Origin: an uncultured Porphyromonadaceae bacterium
Lineage (GTDB): Bacteria; Bacteroidota; Bacteroidia; Bacteroidales; Muribaculaceae
Direction of reading: 5' to 3'
Assembly (NCBI GenBank): GCA_900546835.1
Contig: UREH01000080.1
Location: 1-10,492 of the forward strand
DNA: 10,492 nucleotides
Position 1 is the first letter of the stretch, and each line of letters begins with the position of its first letter. The notes under the pieces were generated by a model. The model saw only the letters and a program-made list of their open reading frames with translations. It did not search any database and was not told the origin of the DNA. The position numbers and the translations under genes are program-made. This document shows, piece after piece, positions 1 to 5,828 of the stretch.

Positions 1-731
1 GCCCGGAGTTTCTCTTCCGACCCGATGTCGAACCAGCGGTATGTATCTGCCGGCTCAAAGCCTCCGATCCGCAATTCGGCCAGCGAATCGAGGTAGAATG
101 GTATAGTGGAAAAGACCTCTCCATGAGTATCGGCATACGCCCGGAGATACGGCAAAACCGACGTACTGACGATATGCACGCCGCCGAATGCCCTCGCTTC
201 CATCGCCGAGGAGGCGGGGATAAACCCTGAAGGGCGGCATTCGCCGGAATTCATGTTCTGCCACCCGCGCAACCGGGCATTCTTGTCGAGCCAAAGCATG
301 CGCGAAGATTGTCGACGCTGCACGAGAAGCGATACGTCGCGACCAGAATGTATATGATTATCAACAAACTCCGCAATCGGGAAATCCGTGAGTATGTCTG
401 CGTTGTGAAGCAGTATCGCGTCGTCCGGAGCCGGGTCGAGAAGTTCCCATGCCTTCAGCAGACCGCCCCCGGTGTCGAGCAGTTCCGACGATTCGTCGGA
501 AAATTGTACGTCAATGCCGAAATTAGCGTTAGCCGCGATGAAATCTCTTATCTGGTCGGGGAAATGATGTACGTTGACGACCATCTCCCGAATGCCGCCT
601 TCGTCGCGCAGACGCTCGACAACATGCTGAAGCAATGGCTTTCCACCGACTTCCGCCAGCGCCTTGGGATGGTGAAGAGTAAAAGGCTTGAGACGCGAGC
701 CTATTCCCGCAGCGAATATCAACGCTTTCAT
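1..731 (-). CDS. MurU-like sugar-1-phosphate nucleotidyltransferase (3' end beyond the window)
   Basis: Members of this family join an NTP to a sugar 1-phosphate in the cytoplasm, giving an NDP-sugar and pyrophosphate. The ATG at 729-731 opens 243 visible codons with no stop before the left edge. Visible motifs are the nucleotide-binding loop FAAGIGSRLKPFT (residues 6-18) with PK at 22-23, DTGGGLL at 86-92, the metal-binding Asp in HNAD (Asp112), and WFDIGS near the end (233-238). The family is usually about 240-260 residues, so only a few are missing. It starts 25 bp after the stop of the kinase-RapZC gene, so the two are almost certainly co-transcribed. That pairing mirrors AmgK/MurU, in which MurU makes UDP-MurNAc from MurNAc-1-phosphate. 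Substrate is inferred from the pairing; a mannose- or glucose-1-phosphate transferase cannot be excluded. Confidence 0.9.
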   Translation of the reverse strand, partial: MKALIFAAGIGSRLKPFTLHHPKALAEVGGKPLLQHVVERLRDEGGIREMVVNVHHFPDQIRDFIAANANFGIDVQFSDESSELLDTGGGLLKAWELLDPAPDDAILLHNADILTDFPIAEFVDNHIHSGRDVSLLVQRRQSSRMLWLDKNARLRGWQNMNSGECRPSGFIPASSAMEARAFGGVHIVSTSVLPYLRAYADTHGEVFSTIPFYLDSLAELRIGGFEPADTYRWFDIGSEEKLR

Positions 732-756
732 GGTAAACCGGCTTTTAATTCAATCG

Positions 757-2262
757 TTAGTGAGAAACGCTATCCCCCGTAGGGTTGAATATCTCAAGTA
801 TATCCTGCTCCCGATGCCATAGCACTACGCGAATCTGCGGAAAGTGCTCACGCAGATGTCGTGTCATCGCTTCAGCGCTATAGACTGAACGATGACGGCC
901 ACCGGTACATCCGAACGAGACGCAAAGCGAGGTAAAACCACGGCTTATATAACGCGCCACCGAAGCATCCACAAGCTTATAGGCCGACTCGAGAAAGGCA
1001 AATATCTCTCCGTTATCTTCCAGAAAACCAACTACAGGAGCATCGCGTCCAGTCAAGGGCTTGTAACGGTCGAATCGCCCGGGGTTGTGAACAGCCCGAC
1101 AGTCGAACACGAATCCGCCTCCGTTACCGCTAAGGTCGGCGGGAACTCCTTTCTTATAAGAGAAACTTGCCACAGATACCGTCAGAACGCCCGCTGGAGC
1201 GGGTGGCACCGACGAAATTGCCGAAGCGGTACGCACGGCATAGCAGTCGGCAAGTTTGTCGGCGATTCCTGCAAGATACGGATATTCCTTTGCCAGATTG
1301 AACTCCGATATCACACCGCGCAGGTTAGCGACTCCGGGGCCGATGCTTGCGATGAAATGCGGTCGACGTTCATACAGCCCGCGAAAACCATATGCACCAA
1401 GTGTCTGAAGCACCCTGAACAGCACGAACACCGGCAGTCGACGTCGGAATCTCTCAGCAGAGAAACCTCGGGCAGCATAGCGCTCAGCGTGCGCCACATA
1501 CCAATCGACCAGTTCCATTCTGAGCGATGGAGGAATAGCAGCCTTCGCCTGCCAGAGGAAGGAAGCCACATCGTATTCTGCCGGGCCGCGGCGTCCACCC
1601 TGAAAGTCTATGAGCGAAAACTTTCCGGAATCATCGACCATCAGATTGCGGCTCTGAAAGTCGCGCACCATAAACGTGGCGGCCTCAACAGCCGCTTCTC
1701 CGACTGCTTTCGCGATAGAATCCAAATCATCCTGCAACAGCGCCTCTTCGAAATCGTCAAGTGCAGGTTTGAGAAATGAATACTTGAAATAATTCAGGTC
1801 CCAGGCAATCATCCGGGCGTTCATGGCCGGTTGAGGATAGCAGCGGTTGAAATCAATATCCGAGGCGCCCTCAAACTGCACATCGACAAGCAAATCGAGA
1901 GCCGCCCGAAGAAGGTGAACGTCCTCATCTCCGAAACGGCCAGTAGTGCGGGCATCGGCCAGGACATCGAACAACGATGAGCATCCGCAGTCGGTCTGTA
2001 GATAATAGCGGCCGCAATCCGACACGGCAAGTACATGGGGAACAGGCAAACCCTTCCCGGCGAAATGCCGGCTCAGATATATGAATGCGCGGTTTTCCGC
2101 CAGATCGCTGCCATACGTACCTATCACGTTGCCCGCAGCTCCTTCCAGACGATAATACTTCCTGTTGCCGCCCGATGCGGCAACAGGGGTCAATTCAGTC
2201 GGAAAGGCGCCCTCGAAATGCAAAGCATAGAGCCCCGCAAGCAGAGCTTCCGTTTCGTTCAT
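757..2262 (-). CDS. AmgK-like aminoglycoside-phosphotransferase-fold sugar kinase fused to a RapZ C-terminal domain
   Basis: The protein has two parts. Residues 1 to about 330 form an APH-fold small-molecule kinase: a nucleotide-loop region (ASGGNRKYYRL), a catalytic loop VRDFQSRNLM with the catalytic Asp and metal-binding Asn, and the DFG-equivalent IDFQGG followed by AEYDVASFLW. Residues about 360 to the end match the C-terminal domain of RapZ: SFSYKKGVP, GFVFDCR, PLTGRD and the signature GCTGGRHRSVY. The Walker A kinase half of true RapZ is absent. AmgK phosphorylates MurNAc or GlcNAc at C1, and RapZ-C in E. coli senses glucosamine-6-phosphate. Amino-sugar phosphorylation with amino-sugar sensing is therefore a reasonable inference. 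ATG at 2260-2262 (501 residues) is chosen; an in-frame GTG three codons earlier at 2269-2271 is possible. It follows the DUF5606 gene and precedes the MurU-like gene. The usual His of the HRD motif is Val. Confidence 0.9.
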   Translation of the reverse strand: MNETEALLAGLYALHFEGAFPTELTPVAASGGNRKYYRLEGAAGNVIGTYGSDLAENRAFIYLSRHFAGKGLPVPHVLAVSDCGRYYLQTDCGCSSLFDVLADARTTGRFGDEDVHLLRAALDLLVDVQFEGASDIDFNRCYPQPAMNARMIAWDLNYFKYSFLKPALDDFEEALLQDDLDSIAKAVGEAAVEAATFMVRDFQSRNLMVDDSGKFSLIDFQGGRRGPAEYDVASFLWQAKAAIPPSLRMELVDWYVAHAERYAARGFSAERFRRRLPVFVLFRVLQTLGAYGFRGLYERRPHFIASIGPGVANLRGVISEFNLAKEYPYLAGIADKLADCYAVRTASAISSVPPAPAGVLTVSVASFSYKKGVPADLSGNGGGFVFDCRAVHNPGRFDRYKPLTGRDAPVVGFLEDNGEIFAFLESAYKLVDASVARYISRGFTSLCVSFGCTGGRHRSVYSAEAMTRHLREHFPQIRVVLWHREQDILEIFNPTGDSVSH

Positions 2263-2299
2263 TGCGGTCACTGATTGATGCTATGAGACCGATTCGTAA

Positions 2300-2737
2300 T
2301 TATTCAGCGGTTTCTTCCGGCGTCTCGTTTTCAGCGTCGGCAGCAGCCATCTCCTCCTTGAATTCGGTAATACCTGCAGCAAGAAGCTGGTTGTACCAGT
2401 TGTAGAGTTTGCGGATATCGGTAGTATATACGCGATCGCGGTCGAAATCAGGAAGCACTTCGGCAAATAGGTCGCGAACGGCGTCGTCAGTCATATTTTT
2501 TACGTCGACGGGATTGCCTTCCTGCTTGGCCTTGAGCGATTCAAGCACATCGTAAAGAGGTACGTCGCCATCCATGGTATACATCGAGATGTCGCATAGA
2601 GACACCACTTTGTCGCGGGCATAAGCCGGAGTGCGCTTGCCATTGGCCACATTTTCTACAATAAGCATATTCTTGCCCTGGTTTACCAGGCGATACAGAC
2701 CGGGCTTACCGGCGATAGATAAAATACGTTTCAGCAT
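2300..2737 (-). CDS. DUF5606 family protein
   Basis: This 145-residue protein belongs to a small family of unknown function that I recognise from Bacteroidota (DUF5606). The N-terminus MLKRILSIAGKPGLYRLV and the block NMLIVENV...TPAYARDKVVSLCDISMY (residues about 23-53) are the recognisable core. Residues 82-125 look helical (DDAVRDLFAEVLPDFDRDRVY, then LYNWYNQLLAAGI). The last 20 residues are acidic and low in complexity. There is no signal peptide or membrane segment, so it should be cytosolic. It is the first gene of the operon with the kinase-RapZC fusion (38 bp downstream) and the nucleotidyltransferase, and it has a promoter-like site at 2771-2801. Nothing visible indicates a reaction or partner. 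ATG 2735-2737 agrees with the conserved N-terminus. Confidence 0.92.
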   Translation of the reverse strand: MLKRILSIAGKPGLYRLVNQGKNMLIVENVANGKRTPAYARDKVVSLCDISMYTMDGDVPLYDVLESLKAKQEGNPVDVKNMTDDAVRDLFAEVLPDFDRDRVYTTDIRKLYNWYNQLLAAGITEFKEEMAAADAENETPEETAE

Positions 2738-2770
2738 TGTCTGCGATAGATAATGGAATTATTCAGACCA

Positions 2771-2801
2771 CAAAGTTAACAAAAATCCCCACATCGCACA
2801 A
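2771..2801 (-). promoter_or_regulatory. Predicted promoter of the DUF5606-kinase-nucleotidyltransferase operon
   Basis: On the minus strand TAACTTTG (2771-2778) matches the Bacteroidota -7 box TAnnTTTG. TTG (2799-2801) lies 20 bp upstream in the -33 position. Transcription would start near 2764, leaving a leader of about 27 nt. Confidence 0.6.
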
Positions 2802-2813
2802 CCATAGCTTCCA

Positions 2814-2846
2814 TTGCTACGGTTCCGGAGGAAATAGCTAACTTTG
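2814..2846 (+). promoter_or_regulatory. Predicted crcB promoter
   Basis: TAACTTTG (2839-2846) is an exact -7 box (TAnnTTTG) with TTG (2814-2816) 22 bp upstream. The predicted start is near 2852, giving a leader of about 27 nt. That is too short to hold a fluoride (crcB-motif) riboswitch, and none is recognisable. Confidence 0.6.
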
Positions 2847-2878
2847 CAGCAATAAAATCAATCAAGACCAAACGGAAT

Positions 2879-3259
2879 ATGTGGCAGGCAATATTATCCG
2901 TCTTCATAGGAAGCGGCATAGGCGGAGTAATGCGCTATCTCGCCGCCGTCGGGATGCAGACGGTTCTTGGCGACAGCCAACAATGGATGCTCCCATGGAG
3001 CACCATGGCAGTCAACCTTATCGGAAGCTTCTGTTTCGGACTGATTTTCGGGCTGGGGATGTCAGGTACAGTGAGCCGTGAATGGCGTCTGGCACTCACC
3101 ACCGGGTTTTGCGGGGGCCTGACAACATTTTCAACCTTCAGTTTCGAGACACTGACAATGCTATCCGGAGGCCAGATAATAAGCGGACTTGCCTACGTTG
3201 TCGTGTCGCTTGCAGGAAGCGTCCTTGCCGCCATGGCCGGATACATGCTTACCCGTTAG
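2879..3259 (+). CDS. crcB: Fluoride exporter/channel CrcB (Fluc)
   Basis: CrcB/Fluc proteins are small inner-membrane channels that work as antiparallel dimers and let fluoride leave the cell. The 126-residue length is typical. Conserved motifs are all present: GIGGVMRY in the first membrane helix (13-20), NLIGSFCFG with the pore-associated Asn46, and GFCGGLTTFSTFSFE (76-90), which holds the Phe residues of the fluoride path and the region of the central sodium site. Four hydrophobic segments fall at about 4-28, 38-60, 70-95 and 100-124. A single full-length copy suggests a homodimer rather than a two-gene heterodimer. It has its own promoter and is divergent from the DUF5606 operon; its 3' end converges on the GNAT gene with only 16 bp between stops and no obvious terminator. 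Confidence 0.96.
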   Translation: MWQAILSVFIGSGIGGVMRYLAAVGMQTVLGDSQQWMLPWSTMAVNLIGSFCFGLIFGLGMSGTVSREWRLALTTGFCGGLTTFSTFSFETLTMLSGGQIISGLAYVVVSLAGSVLAAMAGYMLTR

Positions 3260-3275
3260 CGCACAACGAATCACA

Positions 3276-3854
3276 CTACCCTTTCTGTTGCAGGTGGTCC
3301 ATTAATTCACCGGCAAAAAACCGTTCGCCGACCTGTTTGAATCCGAGCGAATCATAGAGTCGGCGAGCACGGCTGTTAGCTTTGTCTACAAGCAGGCCCA
3401 GCGGTTTGCCGCATTCCCGTGCACGCACTCCGGCAGCCTCAATAAGTGCGGTTGCTACCCCCCGGCCGCGATATTCCGGCATCACGGCAAGCGAATCGAG
3501 ATAAAACTCGTCGGGCGACGTCTCCACCGGAAGGCCGTCGACATCTCCTTCGGTATTCAGCCCTATTTGTCTGGCGGCCTCTGCAAAAAACACGCGGCGC
3601 AGCTCGATGAGCCGTGCTCCGTCGTAACAGACAAGAATACCCATTACCTCACCGCTGTCGTCGACGGCGGAGAGAGAGTTCAGATAGCTGTACTGAGTGT
3701 CAGTCCTGGCCGCCAGACTGGCGAAGAGAGTCTCGACATCGGCCGATGAATGCTCCGGCGCACCAAGCCTTTCGGCCAGTTCATCTCCGATAGCCATAGT
3801 GATTCCTTTCCCGATAATTCGGGCGTGATGCGGAAGTGATGGGATTATCTTCAT
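3276..3854 (-). CDS. GNAT family N-acetyltransferase
   Basis: This 192-residue protein carries the acetyl-CoA binding core of the GNAT fold: EFYLDSLAVMPEYRGRGVATALI (116-138), in which RGRGVA is the Q/RxxGxG/A pyrophosphate loop. It continues with GLLVDKANSRARRLYDSLGF (153-172), the motif B region with the Asn and Tyr commonly seen in the family. The acceptor cannot be read from sequence; small-molecule, peptide and protein acetylation are all possible. The reading frame extends upstream to an ATG at 3968, but that extension crosses the promoter at 3879-3910 and has low-quality sequence. The start is therefore placed at ATG 3852-3854 (MKIIPS). It is monocistronic and convergent with crcB. Confidence 0.88.
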   Translation of the reverse strand: MKIIPSLPHHARIIGKGITMAIGDELAERLGAPEHSSADVETLFASLAARTDTQYSYLNSLSAVDDSGEVMGILVCYDGARLIELRRVFFAEAARQIGLNTEGDVDGLPVETSPDEFYLDSLAVMPEYRGRGVATALIEAAGVRARECGKPLGLLVDKANSRARRLYDSLGFKQVGERFFAGELMDHLQQKG

Positions 3855-3878
3855 AGTTCCAATTCTTGGTTTTAATTT

Positions 3879-3910
3879 CAAATTTAAGTGATTTGTACGA
3901 TGAAAACAAA
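3879..3910 (-). promoter_or_regulatory. Predicted promoter of the GNAT gene
   Basis: On the minus strand TTTG (3907-3910), a 20-bp spacer and TAAATTTG (3879-3886) form a complete match to the Bacteroidota -33/-7 consensus. Transcription would begin near 3872, about 18 nt before the ATG at 3854. This supports the shorter gene start. Confidence 0.75.
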
Positions 3911-4079
3911 CTAACAACGGGCAATGGCACAATATTCTCCGATTTCTGTTGATAATTGCAGAAAACATATCCTCGCCATTTAATCGTTCTAACCATCATT
4001 TGCCAGGAAATATTTGCACCGGCAATAATTTGACAGGGAGGGGAAAGAAGAAAAATTTAGAAACCACATGTAAAAAACT

Positions 4080-4111
4080 TTTGTCGGTTTCAAAAAGATT
4101 TTCTACCTTTG
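4080..4111 (+). promoter_or_regulatory. Predicted promoter of the tRNA-Ser / tRNA-CAU unit
   Basis: TTTG (4080-4083), a 20-bp spacer and TACCTTTG (4104-4111) match the Bacteroidota -33/-7 consensus exactly. The predicted start, near 4117, precedes tRNA-Ser by about 34 nt of 5' leader, which RNase P would remove. Confidence 0.75.
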
Positions 4112-4150
4112 CAACTCGGAAAGCGGAAACAACCGCTACAGCCTTGATAA

Positions 4151-4238
4151 GGAGTGATGCTCGAGTGGCTGAAGAGGCAAACCTGGAAAGTTTGTATACC
4201 CCGAAAGGGTATCGGGAGTTCGAATCTCCCTCACTCCG
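4151..4238 (+). tRNA. tRNA-Ser (anticodon GGA)
   Basis: The acceptor stem GGAGTGA/TCACTCC closes the gene (4151-4157 with 4231-4237), followed by discriminator G4238. The anticodon stem CAAAC/GTTTG encloses the loop CTGGAAA, so the anticodon is GGA (4185-4187), reading UCC and UCU. A long variable arm (ATACCC/GGGTAT) marks it as a class II tRNA of the serine type. The T arm is GGGAG-TTCGAAT-CTCCC. The 3' CCA is not encoded and would be added after transcription. It is followed after 34 nt by a second tRNA on the same transcript. Confidence 0.96.
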
Positions 4239-4272
4239 CAAAAATGTGGAACGGGCCCATGGCTCCCCGCAA

Positions 4273-4346
4273 GGTCCTATAGCTCAGTTGGTTAGAGCAC
4301 CTGACTCATAATCAGGGAGTCCTTGGTTCAAGCCCAAGTGGGACCA
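4273..4346 (+). tRNA. tRNA with anticodon CAU (elongator tRNA-Met or lysidine-type tRNA-Ile2)
   Basis: The 74-nt gene has acceptor stem GGTCCTA/TGGGACC, anticodon stem CCTGA/TCAGG around loop CTCATAA (anticodon CAT at 4307-4309), and T arm CTTGG-TTCAAGC-CCAAG. The 3' CCA is not encoded. It is not an initiator tRNA: the first base pair is a normal G-C and the anticodon stem lacks the three consecutive G-C pairs. A CAU anticodon can belong to elongator Met or to Ile2, whose C34 is changed to lysidine by TilS. The acceptor has C4-G69 and C5-G68, the pairs TilS uses in E. coli to pick tRNA-Ile2, which leans towards Ile2. The loop alone does not decide, so the identity stays open. Confidence 0.93.
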
Positions 4347-4354
4347 CAATCAGT

Positions 4355-4405
4355 AAAAAAGTTCTGTGAATACGATGCTTACATCCGTTTTCCAGAACTT
4401 TTTTT
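4355..4405 (+). terminator. Intrinsic terminator of the tRNA unit
   Basis: AAAAAAGTTCTG (4355-4366) pairs perfectly with CAGAACTTTTTT (4393-4404), a 12-bp stem with a 26-nt loop that ends in a run of seven T. The loop can fold further (GATG-CTTA-CATC). It lies 8 nt after the second tRNA. The A-tract on the left arm means it could also stop transcription coming from the right. Confidence 0.85.
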
Positions 4406-4605
4406 AGTCAAAAGGCTTCAATTACAATTTTAACCAAACGTCCATCATCAATTGCGGAGATATGATTTGAACATTTCGCTGAATTGAATATGCCCTGCGC
4501 TGCACACCCATCCACCTTATTTAAGCAGTAGTAGCTCTCTATTCATAGTTTTTTCGACAATTTCAAATCACCGTCGCTGATACACCGACAAGTAGAAATT
4601 TATCG
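4406..4605. other. Intergenic region between the tRNA unit and the membrane protein gene
   Basis: These 200 bp are A+T-rich and hold no recognisable gene. The promoter of the downstream gene should be here, but no full -33/-7 match is visible. The nearest candidates, TATGATTTG near 4461 and TAGTTTTT near 4547, each deviate in spacing or sequence. Confidence 0.5.
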
Positions 4606-5259
4606 ATGTTGCAGTTCATCAAAAATATCATACAGCTTGTGTTCTCGCCCGACAGAGGGTGGGAGGATCTGGAGCAGGAATGCGACAAACGATTTCTCGA
4701 TGCTCGTGTCTCTCAGTCGTCGGACTCCGGCGACGGCCAGAGGAGGCCAACTTTCGCCTCTCAGCGGGGGAAATGGGACGAGGAGGTTGCCCAATCGACA
4801 TTTTTACACTGTTTTCTGCCTTTTGTAGCAGTCTGCTCGCTGTCTGAACTGATGAGAGTAGTCTATGGCACTGCCGACTTAGTCGACGCATTTATACGTG
4901 CAGCCATTTCGTTCATGACACTGTTTCTTGCATCGCAGGTCGGTCGGTTCGCGTTGCAGTTTTACTGCCCGCGGCTGATTGACCCAGACACCGACCCCGC
5001 GGACTTACGTGGACGATGGTTTATGCTGACAATTTACCCGCTGGCATTTCTTGCTATCGTAGAGATGCTTGCAAATATGGTCAAAGTGCATATCGCCCTT
5101 CTGGGTTTCCTGCCATTCTATGTCGTTTTCATAATCTGGAAGGGATGGCGATTCGCCGGCATTGAAGAGCGCAATGTGGGTCCGTTCATGATTCTGGCAA
5201 CCGCATCGATACTCGGATCTGCCTACCTGATTGATTTTGCACTCGGCAGACTTATATAG
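4606..5259 (+). CDS. Integral membrane protein, YIP1-like
   Basis: This 217-residue protein is predicted to lie in the inner membrane, with about five hydrophobic segments (roughly 65-87, 95-118, 138-158, 162-180, 193-213). The N-terminus ([22 protein letters not shown]) has an amphipathic helix and the SPxxGWEDI-like block seen at the start of YIP1-type proteins of Bacteroidales. The assignment rests on that block and the overall shape, not on a strong motif. Between this block and the first membrane segment lies a polar stretch of about 40 residues (about 22-62), rich in Ser, Asp, Gln and Arg, which looks disordered. Function is unknown. Its stop is only 8 bp before smpB, so the two are probably co-transcribed. 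Confidence 0.75.
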   Translation: MLQFIKNIIQLVFSPDRGWEDLEQECDKRFLDARVSQSSDSGDGQRRPTFASQRGKWDEEVAQSTFLHCFLPFVAVCSLSELMRVVYGTADLVDAFIRAAISFMTLFLASQVGRFALQFYCPRLIDPDTDPADLRGRWFMLTIYPLAFLAIVEMLANMVKVHIALLGFLPFYVVFIIWKGWRFAGIEERNVGPFMILATASILGSAYLIDFALGRLI

Positions 5260-5267
5260 CTCACCCC

Positions 5268-5720
5268 ATGAAATTCAAGGAAGTAAACATAAAGAACCGT
5301 CGCGCCACATTCGACTATGCCATAGGCGACACATATACGGCAGGCATAGTGCTCACCGGTACTGAAATCAAGTCGATACGGCAGGGAAAGGCTTCGCTGG
5401 CCGACACATTCTGCTACGTGAACAACGGAGAGGTATGGGTGAAGAACATGTACATAGCGGAGTATTTCTACGGCACCTACAACAACCATACAGAGCGGCG
5501 CGACCGCAAGCTCCTGCTTAACCGCAAGGAGATAATGAAACTTGAGAAAAACGGCAAAGAGGCCGGCTTCACCATCGTGCCTCTCAGGCTTTTCATATCG
5601 GAGCGCGGCTACGCCAAACTCGTGATTGGCGTGGGTCGAGGCAAGAAGGAGTTCGACAAACGTCAGGCCATCAAGGAACGCGAGGACAAGAGAAATATGG
5701 CGCGTGTTTTCCAAAAATAA
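5268..5720 (+). CDS. smpB: SsrA (tmRNA)-binding protein SmpB
   Basis: SmpB binds tmRNA and brings it to ribosomes stalled on mRNAs without a stop codon, where its C-terminal tail occupies the mRNA channel during trans-translation. The 150-residue length is typical. Diagnostic blocks are NRRATFDY (10-17), [16 protein letters not shown] (29-44), the [10 protein letters not shown] block (80-89) and the basic tail [18 protein letters not shown] (125-142), which becomes helical in the decoding centre. The start ATG matches the family N-terminus. It lies 8 bp after the YIP1-like gene. The tmRNA gene itself (ssrA) is not in this window. Confidence 0.98.
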   Translation: MKFKEVNIKNRRATFDYAIGDTYTAGIVLTGTEIKSIRQGKASLADTFCYVNNGEVWVKNMYIAEYFYGTYNNHTERRDRKLLLNRKEIMKLEKNGKEAGFTIVPLRLFISERGYAKLVIGVGRGKKEFDKRQAIKEREDKRNMARVFQK

Positions 5721-5828
5721 AACACTTTAGCGCGGAGCCAAGCAGAGCGGGTAAACAGTAATCCATCAGCTTCGGAAAATCCGGTGAATCGATATTAACC
5801 GGTACATATCCCGAATAAATTCAAGAAC

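Noticed and set aside
892..1779. A 295-codon open frame on the plus strand inside the kinase-RapZC gene
   Set aside because: Its translation has no recognisable family and is antisense to a protein with clear kinase and RapZ motifs.
2738..2878. Fluoride riboswitch upstream of crcB
   Set aside because: The predicted leader is too short and no crcB-motif pseudoknot pattern was seen.
3855..3968. N-terminal extension of the GNAT protein to an ATG at 3968
   Set aside because: The extension crosses an exact -33/-7 promoter and lacks family similarity.
3949..4311. A 120-codon open frame before and through the tRNA genes
   Set aside because: It reads through tRNA-Ser and into the second tRNA and overlaps their promoter, so it cannot be a real gene.
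5781..5802. CCGGT/ACCGG inverted repeat between smpB and the methyltransferase as a terminator
   Set aside because: The stem is only 5 bp with a 12-nt loop and no T-tract.
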